The position numbers were made by a program, and so were the translations under genes. Below are positions 44,263 to 52,828 of a stretch of 64,000 nucleotides of DNA, piece after piece. Source of the stretch: a bacterium. Its GTDB lineage: Bacteria > Zhuqueibacterota > QNDG01 > JAFGCO01. The notes below the pieces were generated by a model. It was given only the letters and a program-made list of their open reading frames with translations, made no database searches and was not told the origin of the DNA. How positions within the stretch are numbered: position 1 is the first letter of the stretch; every line of letters starts with the position of its first letter. The DNA is taken from NCBI GenBank assembly GCA_016932575.1, contig JAFGCO010000007.1:119364-183363 (forward strand), given 5' to 3'.

Positions 44263-45636
44263 ATGAAACAGATTGTATGGATTTTAACTTTGCTGCTTTT
44301 AGGAACAAGCTGCACCAAAGAAATCGAAAAAATTATCACGCCTCCACTGGCTCAGGGATCTCTGGTCGGTATTGTGGAACAAAATGAGAGCGGAGCAATG
44401 GTATATGTGCGCCAGACTGATGTAGTAGACTCTACAGAAATCGATCCTGCAGACGGTGCATTTCGCATCGATGATTTGTCTGTGGGCAATTATGACGTGC
44501 TGGTCAAAGCCAATCATTACGGCTCATACTGGATACGGCATGTGGACATCCAGGCCGGCGGTGTGACCTATTTAGGTGAAATATCCCTGTCTGATGTACC
44601 GGATCTGGTGGCAAGTCACTATCCGGAAGATCAATCCGAGGTTGTATTTGACCGCCGATGGTCGCGCCTTTCTGTGTCGGTCAGTTTTACCACCCCCATG
44701 GACAGGGAAAGCGTTGAGGCTGCCTTTTCTACGGATCCGCCTTCGGAAGGCACCTTCAGCTGGGGATCTTTCGCCAGTGATCCGACGCCAGTATATTTTG
44801 CAGAAGACACCTGGGGAAGCGCAGAAAGGAATACAGGAGCGGAAATCACCACCTATACAAAAATACAGTCTTTCACTTACAGAATGGCGCGGCGAGATTG
44901 TTACACAGATACAACCTACACAGTAACCCTCTCTACAGCGGCCATGGATACGGCCGGAAACACGCTGGAATTTCCACTGAACTTCGAATTCAGCACAGTC
45001 CAGTCTTCCTCGTCCCAGAACACCATCCTGACACAGCCGGAACACGGTGATATTTTTGTGGATCCCTTAAGCAACGCTTCGATTTATATCACTTTTCCGC
45101 GTCGTATGGAAGCATCTTCTGTGGAAAATGCAATAACCATCAGCCCGGATACGGACGCAATCTATGTCTGGCCGGAAATGAATCAACTGCGCATCTACAC
45201 AGGCGGACCCCTGCGATGCAATCAACTTTATGAGTTTTTCATTGATTCAACAGCTGAGGATATGGATGGCATAAGGATGGGCGAACCTTTCACATTTTCA
45301 TTCGAAACCGCGCCTGTGGAAATAGAAAGCACATCGCCTCAAAATGGTGAAGTATTTGTAAATACCGATGAAGAAGTGGCTTTCCGGTTCAACACCTATA
45401 TGATCATTTCATCCATACAAGAGGCGTTTACTATCACGCCTGCAGTCAGCGGGACATTTCAACGCGGTTACGGGCGATACAGCAATGACTCAAAAGATGC
45501 AGTCACATTCTTTCCTTCCGGTGCATTCAAAGTCAACACAAAGTATACTGTCACCCTAACGACCGATGCAGAGGATCTGCATGGCACGCATTTGCCGGAA
45601 GATTACACGTTTTCATTTGTGACTGAGCCTGAGTAA
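44263..45636 (+). CDS. Lipoprotein with a carboxypeptidase-regulatory-like domain and three Big_5-like Ig domains
   Basis: 457 residues. The lipobox LLLGTSC gives a mature N-terminal Cys. Residues about 30-110 form a carboxypeptidase-regulatory-like fold ('GSLVGIVEQNESGAMVYVRQ' to 'VGNYDVLVKANHYGSYWIRH'). Three bacterial Ig-like domains of the Big_5 type follow; each opens with a P-x-(D/N)-x-x-x-V-x segment and ends with 'TYTVTLSTAAMDTAGN'-like or 'KYTVTLTTDAEDLHG'-like strands. These are surface scaffold domains without catalytic residues. GGAGG precedes the ATG. It is the second gene of the island. Confidence 0.82.
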   Translation: MKQIVWILTLLLLGTSCTKEIEKIITPPLAQGSLVGIVEQNESGAMVYVRQTDVVDSTEIDPADGAFRIDDLSVGNYDVLVKANHYGSYWIRHVDIQAGGVTYLGEISLSDVPDLVASHYPEDQSEVVFDRRWSRLSVSVSFTTPMDRESVEAAFSTDPPSEGTFSWGSFASDPTPVYFAEDTWGSAERNTGAEITTYTKIQSFTYRMARRDCYTDTTYTVTLSTAAMDTAGNTLEFPLNFEFSTVQSSSSQNTILTQPEHGDIFVDPLSNASIYITFPRRMEASSVENAITISPDTDAIYVWPEMNQLRIYTGGPLRCNQLYEFFIDSTAEDMDGIRMGEPFTFSFETAPVEIESTSPQNGEVFVNTDEEVAFRFNTYMIISSIQEAFTITPAVSGTFQRGYGRYSNDSKDAVTFFPSGAFKVNTKYTVTLTTDAEDLHGTHLPEDYTFSFVTEPE

Positions 45637-45642
45637 TAAATC

Positions 45643-45671
45643 CTGCCCGGGAACCTGACACTCCCCGGCAG
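45643..45671 (+). other. Hairpin in the leader of the VIT/VWA gene
   Basis: CTGCCCGGGA and TCCCCGGCAG pair over 10 positions with one mismatch around a 9-nt loop. It starts 6 nt after the previous stop and ends just before AAAGGAG of the next gene, with no T-run. Confidence 0.5.
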
Positions 45672-45690
45672 ATCCTAAAGGAGAAATCCC

Positions 45691-48048
45691 ATGAAAAAAC
45701 AGATATTTATCCTGCTGATCGGTTTCATATTGCCGGTCTGCCTGATAGCCGACGGCTTCATTGTTCCCGAACCGGGAATGAACATGGCCGTGAAATACCA
45801 TCATGTCACCGTGACCATTCAAAATCAGGTGGCGCATACACAGATCGATCAGGTTTTCTTAAATGATACGGATATGGACGATATCGAAGCCATCTATGTT
45901 TTTCCCCTGCCCGTAGGGGCGACTTTCACCAATTTCATCATGTATGTGGATGGAGAGCCCATGGAAGCAGAGGTGCTGGACGCGGACTCGGCACGCAATT
46001 ACTATGAAAGCATCGTGCGCGCCAATCTTGATCCGGCGCTGCTTGAATATATCGGCACCAATACATTCCGCGCACGTCTCTGGCCAATTGGGGCGCATGG
46101 GGAACGGCGTGTTCAGATATCTTATGATGAAATTCTGGATTACGACAATGGATTCATACGCTATCTATATCCTCTGAATACGGAGAAATTTTCTTCAAAA
46201 CCGCTGGAAAGCGTTAAAATAGAAGTGGATCTTTCTTCTCCGGATCCGCTGAAATCCGTCTACTCTCCTTCACATACAATTACCACGCAGAAAACCGATG
46301 ACTATCATGCACAAATCACCTATCAGGATGAAAATGTGACCCCTGACTCGGACTTCCTGCTTTACTATACTGTTTCTCCGGATGAAGTCGGTATGCATAT
46401 GCTGACTTACCGGGAAGCAGGAAATGATGGATTCTACCTGCTGCTCGCTGCACCCCGGGTGGAAATTGACTCTGAAGAAATCATCAACAAACGGATGATT
46501 TTCGTCATCGACCGGTCAGGAAGCATGGCCGGTGAAAAAATCGTGCAGGCCCGTGAAGCCCTGAAATTTTGCGTTCACAATCTGAATGAGGGTGATCTGT
46601 TCAATATCATCGATTTTGACGATCAGATCACTGTATTCGAATCATCCCCTGTGGAAGTCGAAACCGGCATTATCTCAACTGCGCTTGCCTATATTGAAAC
46701 GCTGAATGCACGGGGCGGTACGAACATCAATGAGGCCCTGCTGACAGGTCTGAATAATATGCAGGAAGACACTTATTCAAATATGATTATATTCCTGACA
46801 GATGGTCAGCCTACAGCCGGCGAAGTGGATGAATCACGGATTCTGGCCAATATTCTTTCCGCCAACAATAAAAACAGCCGGATCTTTGTATTCGGTGTGG
46901 GATACAATGTGAACACACATTTGCTGGATCAGTTGTCTGAACAAAACAATGGCGTCTCAGTCTATGTCAGCCCGGATGAGAATATTGAAATTGCCGTCTC
47001 CAGTTTTTACGAAAAAATCAGCACGCCTGTGCTCTCTGACTGCAAGCTCGATTTCGGATCCATCGAAGTGGACGAACAATTTCCTGAAACGGTTCCGGAT
47101 TTGTTTAAAGGATCCCAGCTGGTACAATTGGGCCGGTATTTAAACACAGGTCAGGAAACCGTCACCCTGTCAGGAACAGCGGGAGGAAATAGCCAATCGT
47201 TCACCTGCTCAGGCAGCTTTACTGATGAAGACCTCACTTATGATTTCATCCCCCGCTTGTGGGCGATTCGAAAAGTGGGCGAATTATTAAACATTATCCG
47301 CCTGGAAGGAGAAAATGAAGCGCTCGTGGAAAAACTCATCGCCCTGGCCAAACGATACGGCATTATCACACCCTACACATCTTTCCTGATTACTGAGGAT
47401 GTGGCGCCCTCTGATAATTTCTACGGCATCGAAGATAAAAGCGGCGGTGTGGCTTTTGACAATGCAGTGAATATCGGCAACTGGCGCAATGCGGACAATA
47501 CACAAAACACCAGCGCCACAGGCGTGGAATATGTGGGAAATAAAACCTTTTATATGCGCGACAGCACATGGATCGACGCCCAGTACGACAGCACGCTGGC
47601 AACCAACATGATTGTATTCGGAAGCGCAGACTATTTTACACTGATGAAAGAAAATCCGGAACTGGGAGACTATTTTGCTCTGGGCAACAATGTGCAGGTC
47701 ACTGTGCAGGGAACGAACTATCAGGTCACATCCGGGACCGCAGGCTTACAGCCGCCCCAACCTGTACCAAATGACTATTACCTTTATCAGAACACACCGA
47801 ATCCGTTCAATCCGTCCACACAGATTCGATTTGTCTTGCCCGAGCGCTCAAAAATTACAGTCAAAGTATGCAATACCCTCGGTCAGCAAATACGCAAATT
47901 GTACAGAGGAGAAAAACCCAAGGGCCGTTATTATGTCACCTGGAATGGATTGGACGACCGTGGCATTCAAGCCGGCAGCGGTGTCTATTTTGTCACATTG
48001 ATCACTAAAAATCAGGTTTTCACAAGGAAAATGATACTGTTAAGATAG
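45691..48048 (+). CDS. VIT + von Willebrand A domain secreted protein with T9SS tail
   Basis: 785 residues. A signal peptide (IFILLIGFILPVCLIA) is followed by a VIT domain (about residues 25-150, 'VKYHHVTVTIQNQVAHTQID', 'VFPLPVGATFTNFIMYVDGE') and a von Willebrand A domain (about 265-435). The metal-ion site is intact: Asp274 in 'VIDRSGSMAGE' (DxSxS), Thr in 'RGGTNINEAL', Asp in 'FLTDGQPTAGE'. After a variable region comes a type IX sorting domain ('YQNTPNPFNPSTQIRFVLPE' to 'AGSGVYFVTLITK'). The VIT+VWA architecture is that of inter-alpha-trypsin-inhibitor heavy chains; bacterial versions are exported and of unknown role. A META lipoprotein and a serpin follow. Confidence 0.92.
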   Translation: MKKQIFILLIGFILPVCLIADGFIVPEPGMNMAVKYHHVTVTIQNQVAHTQIDQVFLNDTDMDDIEAIYVFPLPVGATFTNFIMYVDGEPMEAEVLDADSARNYYESIVRANLDPALLEYIGTNTFRARLWPIGAHGERRVQISYDEILDYDNGFIRYLYPLNTEKFSSKPLESVKIEVDLSSPDPLKSVYSPSHTITTQKTDDYHAQITYQDENVTPDSDFLLYYTVSPDEVGMHMLTYREAGNDGFYLLLAAPRVEIDSEEIINKRMIFVIDRSGSMAGEKIVQAREALKFCVHNLNEGDLFNIIDFDDQITVFESSPVEVETGIISTALAYIETLNARGGTNINEALLTGLNNMQEDTYSNMIIFLTDGQPTAGEVDESRILANILSANNKNSRIFVFGVGYNVNTHLLDQLSEQNNGVSVYVSPDENIEIAVSSFYEKISTPVLSDCKLDFGSIEVDEQFPETVPDLFKGSQLVQLGRYLNTGQETVTLSGTAGGNSQSFTCSGSFTDEDLTYDFIPRLWAIRKVGELLNIIRLEGENEALVEKLIALAKRYGIITPYTSFLITEDVAPSDNFYGIEDKSGGVAFDNAVNIGNWRNADNTQNTSATGVEYVGNKTFYMRDSTWIDAQYDSTLATNMIVFGSADYFTLMKENPELGDYFALGNNVQVTVQGTNYQVTSGTAGLQPPQPVPNDYYLYQNTPNPFNPSTQIRFVLPERSKITVKVCNTLGQQIRKLYRGEKPKGRYYVTWNGLDDRGIQAGSGVYFVTLITKNQVFTRKMILLR

Positions 48049-48050
48049 GA

Positions 48051-48097
48051 TGTGAATTCCTCTCTGTGAGCTGTGCACTCACAGAGAGGAATTCACA
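48051..48097 (+). other. 20-bp perfect hairpin between the VIT/VWA and META genes
   Basis: The arms 48051-48070 and 48078-48097 are perfectly complementary over 20 bp with a 7-nt loop (CTGTGCA). It starts 3 nt after the VIT/VWA stop. There is no T-run; instead CATATGCTTGGAG leads into the next ribosome site. This is the longest perfect inverted repeat I see in the window and is likely an mRNA-stability or processing structure, or a factor-independent stop without U-tract. Confidence 0.75.
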
Positions 48098-48116
48098 CAT
48101 ATGCTTGGAGAAAATA

Positions 48117-48560
48117 ATGAACATCAAAGCATTATTACTTGTCACTGCCGTCATCATGATAACCGGACAGATGGGGTGTCAGCGTTTTTTTTCTGTGAAC
48201 AACGATCATCACGGTCCCGATACAATATATCACCGCGTCTGGAATCTGGAATCTATAAAAAATGAGGACGGGGATACGCTGTTCATCTCTGATGGAAATT
48301 CGGAGCATTCCATTAAATTCAGTGTTGATGGCTCCCTGTCGGCTGTCGCCGCCTGCAATACAGGTGAGGGAAATTTTTGGATTCAGCCCGGCGATTCTAT
48401 TCATATCCAACTCGCCTGCACAGAAATCGCCTGTAATACGGGCTATCCAGGCTATTGTGATGATTTAAATCATGCAACCCGGTTTGATTTATCAGACAAT
48501 ACATTGTCGATTTATTTTACAAACCGCAATAAAGAGAAACTGGTTTTAATCCACAAATAA
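48117..48560 (+). CDS. META-domain lipoprotein (HslJ-like)
   Basis: 147 residues from the ATG at 48117 (GGAG before it); an in-frame ATG at 48066 lies inside the hairpin and is rejected. The lipobox is MITGQMGC. The rest is a META domain: 'VWNLESIKNEDGDTLF', 'SIKFSVDGSLSAVAACNTGE' and 'ATRFDLSDNTLSIYF', with four Cys that could form two disulfides. META proteins (HslJ, Leishmania META) are linked to stress or secretion, with no proven biochemical activity here. The serpin gene begins 10 nt later, so the two are co-transcribed. Confidence 0.8.
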   Translation: MNIKALLLVTAVIMITGQMGCQRFFSVNNDHHGPDTIYHRVWNLESIKNEDGDTLFISDGNSEHSIKFSVDGSLSAVAACNTGEGNFWIQPGDSIHIQLACTEIACNTGYPGYCDDLNHATRFDLSDNTLSIYFTNRNKEKLVLIHK

Positions 48561-48570
48561 GGAGATAATC

Positions 48571-49803
48571 ATGAAAAAAATGCTCTCTTGGATAATCCTT
48601 GCCGCCCTCATTATCCTGACAGGCTGTGAAAGGGATTTTTCGATAGATGCCGATGATCCTGTGATCATTGATCGCGGTGCCACATCCTTGGAAAAAATCC
48701 TCGCCCAGTCCGATAATGTGTTTGGATTCAAACTCTTCCGGCAGCTCAATACGGAAACCTCAGACTCCAATTTGTTTATCTCGCCGTTCAGCGTGTCCAT
48801 GGCCCTGGGTATGACATTAAACGGCGCAGCAGGAGAGACCGAACAGGCCATGCAGCAAACTCTTGAACTGACGGAATTGACACAGCAGGAAATCAATGAA
48901 ACGTATCAAAGCCTGATGGAACTGTTGTCTTATCAGGACAGCAAGGTGCTTTTCGAAATTGCCAACTCGATCTGGATTCGCGAAGGGTATCCGGTGCTGC
49001 CTGCCTTTATCGAGGCGAATCAGACATATTTCGATGCGTTGATTCGGGAAATGGATTTCTCGAGATCGGATGCTCTGGAGATTATCAACGGCTGGATTTA
49101 TGATAAAACCCACGGAAAAATTAAAGACGCGCTGGATGTCATACCTCCGAATATCGTGATGTACCTCATCAATGCCATCTATTTTAAGGGTGCCTGGAAA
49201 TTTGAATTTGATCCGAAAAACACCTATGATGCAGCATTCGAAACACCCTACGGTTCCAGGGCATGTCAAATGATGGTTCATCCGGAAATCACATTGCTGT
49301 ACTTAAGAAATAAAGATTTTCAGGCCGTGGATCTCCCTTATGGCGGTGGCAAATTCAGCATGTCTCTCTTGCTGCCTCATTCTAATAAGTCCGTGGATGA
49401 TCTGATAGATCAAATGACCGATGAAAACTGGAAACTTTGGGTTGCTCAGTTCGATTCGGCAACACTGGAGCTGGGTCTGCCCAGGTTCAAAGTGGAATAC
49501 GGTACGCTGTTAAATGATGCCCTGATCAGCCTGGGAATGGGGATTGCCTTCGGCAGCGGGGCCGATTTTTCCCGTATCAATCCAAATGGCGGTCTGTTTA
49601 TCAACCGTGTGATTCATAAAACCTTTGTTGAAGTGAATGAAGAAGGTACTGAAGCCGCGGCCGTGACCATTGTGGAAATGCTGGAGAGCAGTATCGGCAT
49701 GAGTATGATTGTGAACCGGCCCTTCGCGTTTGTCATTTGGGATCACACAACAGGCGCGATAATGTTTATGGGAAAAATCGTGGAACCGGTATGGGCCCTG
49801 TAA
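48571..49803 (+). CDS. Serpin lipoprotein
   Basis: 410 residues. The lipobox is LIILTGC, so the protein is membrane-anchored on the outside. The serpin fold is complete: 'NLFISPFSVSMALGMTLNGA', 'ANSIWIREGYPVLPAF', 'INGWIYDKTHGKIKDALDVI', 'LINAIYFKGAWKFEFD', 'SMSLLLPHSNKSVDDLID', 'LGLPRFKVEYGTLLND', 'IHKTFVEVNEEGTEAAAVTI' and the end 'NRPFAFVIWDHTTGAIMFMG'. The hinge 'EEGTEAAAVT' has the small residues needed for loop insertion, so it should be inhibitory. Counting 15 residues from the hinge Gly places Ser at P1 and Ser at P1'. It is expected to trap serine or cysteine proteases. GGAG overlaps the META gene end. Confidence 0.96.
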   Translation: MKKMLSWIILAALIILTGCERDFSIDADDPVIIDRGATSLEKILAQSDNVFGFKLFRQLNTETSDSNLFISPFSVSMALGMTLNGAAGETEQAMQQTLELTELTQQEINETYQSLMELLSYQDSKVLFEIANSIWIREGYPVLPAFIEANQTYFDALIREMDFSRSDALEIINGWIYDKTHGKIKDALDVIPPNIVMYLINAIYFKGAWKFEFDPKNTYDAAFETPYGSRACQMMVHPEITLLYLRNKDFQAVDLPYGGGKFSMSLLLPHSNKSVDDLIDQMTDENWKLWVAQFDSATLELGLPRFKVEYGTLLNDALISLGMGIAFGSGADFSRINPNGGLFINRVIHKTFVEVNEEGTEAAAVTIVEMLESSIGMSMIVNRPFAFVIWDHTTGAIMFMGKIVEPVWAL

Positions 49804-49835
49804 AAAGGTAACCTTCTTGAAGAAGGTTACCTTTT
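49803..49835 (+). terminator. Rho-independent terminator after the serpin
   Basis: AAAAGGTAACCTTCTT and its complement form a 16-bp perfect palindrome with a 1-nt centre (realistically a 3-5-nt loop), ending in TTTT. It starts inside the serpin TAA stop codon. Confidence 0.88.
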
Positions 49836-49992
49836 AATCTGGGCTGGACAGCATGAATGAGGCGCCTGAATGATTCTTTCCAGTGATTACAAAAAAATTG
49901 GCACATAATATTATTTGACAATGTTCTATGAGATCGTTACTATTCAGTAAATATCCGAATAATGTCAACCGACAATTGCCGAGGAGGAAATC

Positions 49993-52761
49993 ATGAAATG
50001 GCAGTTTTATTTGCCAGTACTTTTTACGGTCTCTCTTGCGGGCCGGACCATGCTGGCAACCATCGATGCGCCGGTCGAAACAGAATTCGGCACCTATGTG
50101 CCGCTGCCGGTCACCATCGAGCCCCATGCATTGCAGGTCGATCTGGAGGAAGACCTCTCGAATGTGCTCAATCTGTCAAATTTCAACCTGACCGAGGACC
50201 AGATTTCGAAACTGAAGGCCAACCATTTTGTGGTCACTCCGGCTACACAATCCAATAAACAAATCCATTTCAACGAAATGTTCGATCTTTATTGTGAAGC
50301 CCGGGAACTGGGCATTCCTGTTTTTGTCACCACAGACGCCATGCTGCACAGTTTTCATCTCTGTTTTGATCATATTTTAAAAACCTGTGAAGAAGAACGG
50401 TTCTTTTCGCAATTGAATGAATTGCTGGATGCATTGTGGGGCAAAACATGGGAACAATACAACACAGCCACAGAGGCTGCCGTCCGGAAAGCGCTTTTTC
50501 GCAATCTTGATTATCTGCTTGTCTCATCCCAGCTTCTGGTTGAAAAAAAATTTGTTGCGGATCCCCTGCCAGGCGGTCATTACTTTGAAGAAATTACGTT
50601 GATCCAGGAAGCCGCCGGATTTAACACCTCCCCGATTTTTTCATCAGGGGATTTCAATTATCAGGAAGATTACTCCCAGTACAAACCCCGCGGTCATTAC
50701 ACAAAAAGTGACTCGCTCGAGGATTATTTCAGATCCATGATGTGGCTGGGCCGGATGACTTTCGGTTGTACAAATTCAGATACATACAGCCAAACCATGA
50801 CCCTGAGTGCCATTCTGCTTACTCAGGCCATCAGCAGTCTGGAAATCAACGGCAGACCGGCTGCGGATATCTGGGATGACATTTATCAGCCCACGGTTTT
50901 CTTTGTGGGCAAAAGTGATGACATTAACTTTACTCAGTATCTGAATATCGCTTATGACGTTTACGGCAAGAGCTTTCCGATTGATGAACCGGATATGTTC
51001 GGAGATCAGGATAAACTCATGGATTTCCTGCAAGCCACTGAAAACCTGGATGCCGCGGCCATTACCTATCCCGGACAGCCGGACAAGGGATTCCGTTTCA
51101 TGGGCCAGCGGTTCATCCCGGATTCATGGATTCTGGACGAGCTGGTATATAATAAAATTCCGGATCGCTATATGCCCACAGGACTGGACATCATGACGGT
51201 CCTGGGCCCGGAAAAGGAGGCCGGTCAGGAATGGGCCTATCAATATGTGCCGGAGGACGACAAAGCCAATCCTTATTACGTGGCAAAGCTTGATACACTG
51301 AAAAAGGCGTTTCAAGAATATCCGGCTGAAACATGGGCCCAGAATGCCTACTGGAACTGGCTTTACTGTTTAATGCCGCTGCTTACTGAATTCGGAGAAG
51401 GCTATCCTTATTTCATGCAGACAGACGCCTGGCGGGATAAAGATCTGTTCGCCGCTTTGGCAAGCTGGGCGGAACTCAGGCATGATACCATTCTCTATGC
51501 GAAACAAAGCGGCACAGAAACAACGGGAATGCAATACCCGTTAAGCGCAGCTTTAGTCCAGGGCTATGTCGAGCCCAATCCATATGCATTTGCACGGCTG
51601 GCCGCCCTGGCTGATTTTATGATCGAGGGATTAAGAAGTAAAAATTTGCTGTTTGAAGAATTCAGGATGACGCTTGAAAGCTTCTCGGACCTTGCCGCAG
51701 GTTTTAAAACCATTGCCGAAAAAGAGCTGACCAGTGAACCTTTAACGCAATATGAATATCAAATGATTTTCAATGTTGGAAACCGGCTGTATAAAATTGT
51801 AACGTTCAATTTCGAAGCTTCAGGCCCCACACCCTGGGATGTGGATAATGATCCTATGCCCGTCATTGCCGATGTGCACACAGATCTCAGTACCTACCCC
51901 GGTGTTATCCTGGAAGAGGGTGTAGGGTATCCCTATGCCGTTTATGTGCTGTGCAATATAGCCGGACGGATTGTACTGACAAAAGGTGCGGGATATTCCT
52001 ATTATGAACTTACACGTCCCGTTCCGGAAGGCCGTTTGAATGACGAGGAGTGGCGGGACATGCTCGACAATGGCAGTGCGCCCGATATGCCTGAATGGTC
52101 TTGTCATTTTATATGCGGGCAGGACGATGAATCCAAAGCGGGAACATTTTATCAATGGGAATCGCAGGCAACCGCCTATATTGACATCACCTTAAATAAA
52201 ACAACGTTGACTACAACAGATACCTTGAAAATTGATTTGATCAGTAACGCATGGAATCCGGTTCCACCCGATTTATTGATCATCTTCTCTGACGGGCACG
52301 TTCAGTCTGTTCCGTTAATCGAAGTTGCCAATGGATATTGGCGGGCCAGTAAAACACTGGATCAATGGGAAGAAGATAATTATATATTGAAAGCCACACA
52401 GCAAAACGGCAATCAACTTCTCGAATTTTACCGGCTTTTTACCATCGTTTCCGGTTCGGCCGTTCATCAAGACATTCAGCCGGCCGGGTGGCGGCTCGAG
52501 CCAGCCTTCCCCAATCCGTTCAATCCGAGCACAACAATCCGGTACTCTGTACCCGAACAGGCACACGTCCGGTTAAATGTACTAAATATCCGGGGAGAGC
52601 TTGTGAAGAAAATCCGGAGCGGATCACAGTCCCCGGGAGAATATTCCGCAAACTGGGACGGATTGAATAATCATAATTTTCCGGTGCGGGGGGGTGTTTA
52701 CCTGATCCGGCTGGAATCCGAAAACACTGCATTCACACGGAAGATAACACTGATACGCTAA
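49993..52761 (+). CDS. DUF3160 secreted protein with T9SS tail
   Basis: 922 residues. A signal peptide (FTVSLAGRTMLA) is followed by a long DUF3160 region (to about residue 730). Family words are 'LTEDQISKLKANHFVVTP', 'GIPVFVTTDAMLHSFHLCFD', 'LGRMTFGCTNSDTYSQT', 'RFMGQRFIPDSWILDELVYN' and 'ADVHTDLSTYPGVILEEGVG'. A small beta domain and a type IX sorting domain close it ('LEPAFPNPFNPSTTIRYSVP' to 'VRGGVYLIRLESEN'). DUF3160 has no assigned activity. It is separated from the serpin by a terminator and a 160-nt gap, so it is probably transcribed independently. GGAGG precedes the ATG. Confidence 0.9.
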   Translation: MKWQFYLPVLFTVSLAGRTMLATIDAPVETEFGTYVPLPVTIEPHALQVDLEEDLSNVLNLSNFNLTEDQISKLKANHFVVTPATQSNKQIHFNEMFDLYCEARELGIPVFVTTDAMLHSFHLCFDHILKTCEEERFFSQLNELLDALWGKTWEQYNTATEAAVRKALFRNLDYLLVSSQLLVEKKFVADPLPGGHYFEEITLIQEAAGFNTSPIFSSGDFNYQEDYSQYKPRGHYTKSDSLEDYFRSMMWLGRMTFGCTNSDTYSQTMTLSAILLTQAISSLEINGRPAADIWDDIYQPTVFFVGKSDDINFTQYLNIAYDVYGKSFPIDEPDMFGDQDKLMDFLQATENLDAAAITYPGQPDKGFRFMGQRFIPDSWILDELVYNKIPDRYMPTGLDIMTVLGPEKEAGQEWAYQYVPEDDKANPYYVAKLDTLKKAFQEYPAETWAQNAYWNWLYCLMPLLTEFGEGYPYFMQTDAWRDKDLFAALASWAELRHDTILYAKQSGTETTGMQYPLSAALVQGYVEPNPYAFARLAALADFMIEGLRSKNLLFEEFRMTLESFSDLAAGFKTIAEKELTSEPLTQYEYQMIFNVGNRLYKIVTFNFEASGPTPWDVDNDPMPVIADVHTDLSTYPGVILEEGVGYPYAVYVLCNIAGRIVLTKGAGYSYYELTRPVPEGRLNDEEWRDMLDNGSAPDMPEWSCHFICGQDDESKAGTFYQWESQATAYIDITLNKTTLTTTDTLKIDLISNAWNPVPPDLLIIFSDGHVQSVPLIEVANGYWRASKTLDQWEEDNYILKATQQNGNQLLEFYRLFTIVSGSAVHQDIQPAGWRLEPAFPNPFNPSTTIRYSVPEQAHVRLNVLNIRGELVKKIRSGSQSPGEYSANWDGLNNHNFPVRGGVYLIRLESENTAFTRKITLIR

Positions 52762-52788
52762 GCGGACTTCACATATAGAAAAAATAAA

Positions 52789-52814
52789 GCCGACGCTCTC
52801 CAATGAGGGCGGCG
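52789..52814 (-). terminator. Terminator between DUF3160 and lysE-like genes
   Basis: An 11-bp stem with two mismatches (sense CGCCGCCCTC / GAGAGCGTCGGC) and a 4-nt loop is followed on the minus strand by TTTATTTTTT. It sits between convergent genes and ends the LysE-type gene's transcript. Confidence 0.75.
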
Positions 52815-52828
52815 TATGAAATAGAGAT

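Noticed and set aside
49880..49925. Second sigma-54-like site (TTGGCACATAATATT) upstream of the DUF3160 gene
   Set aside because: The -24 box matches but no TTGC or TTGA lies at the required distance.
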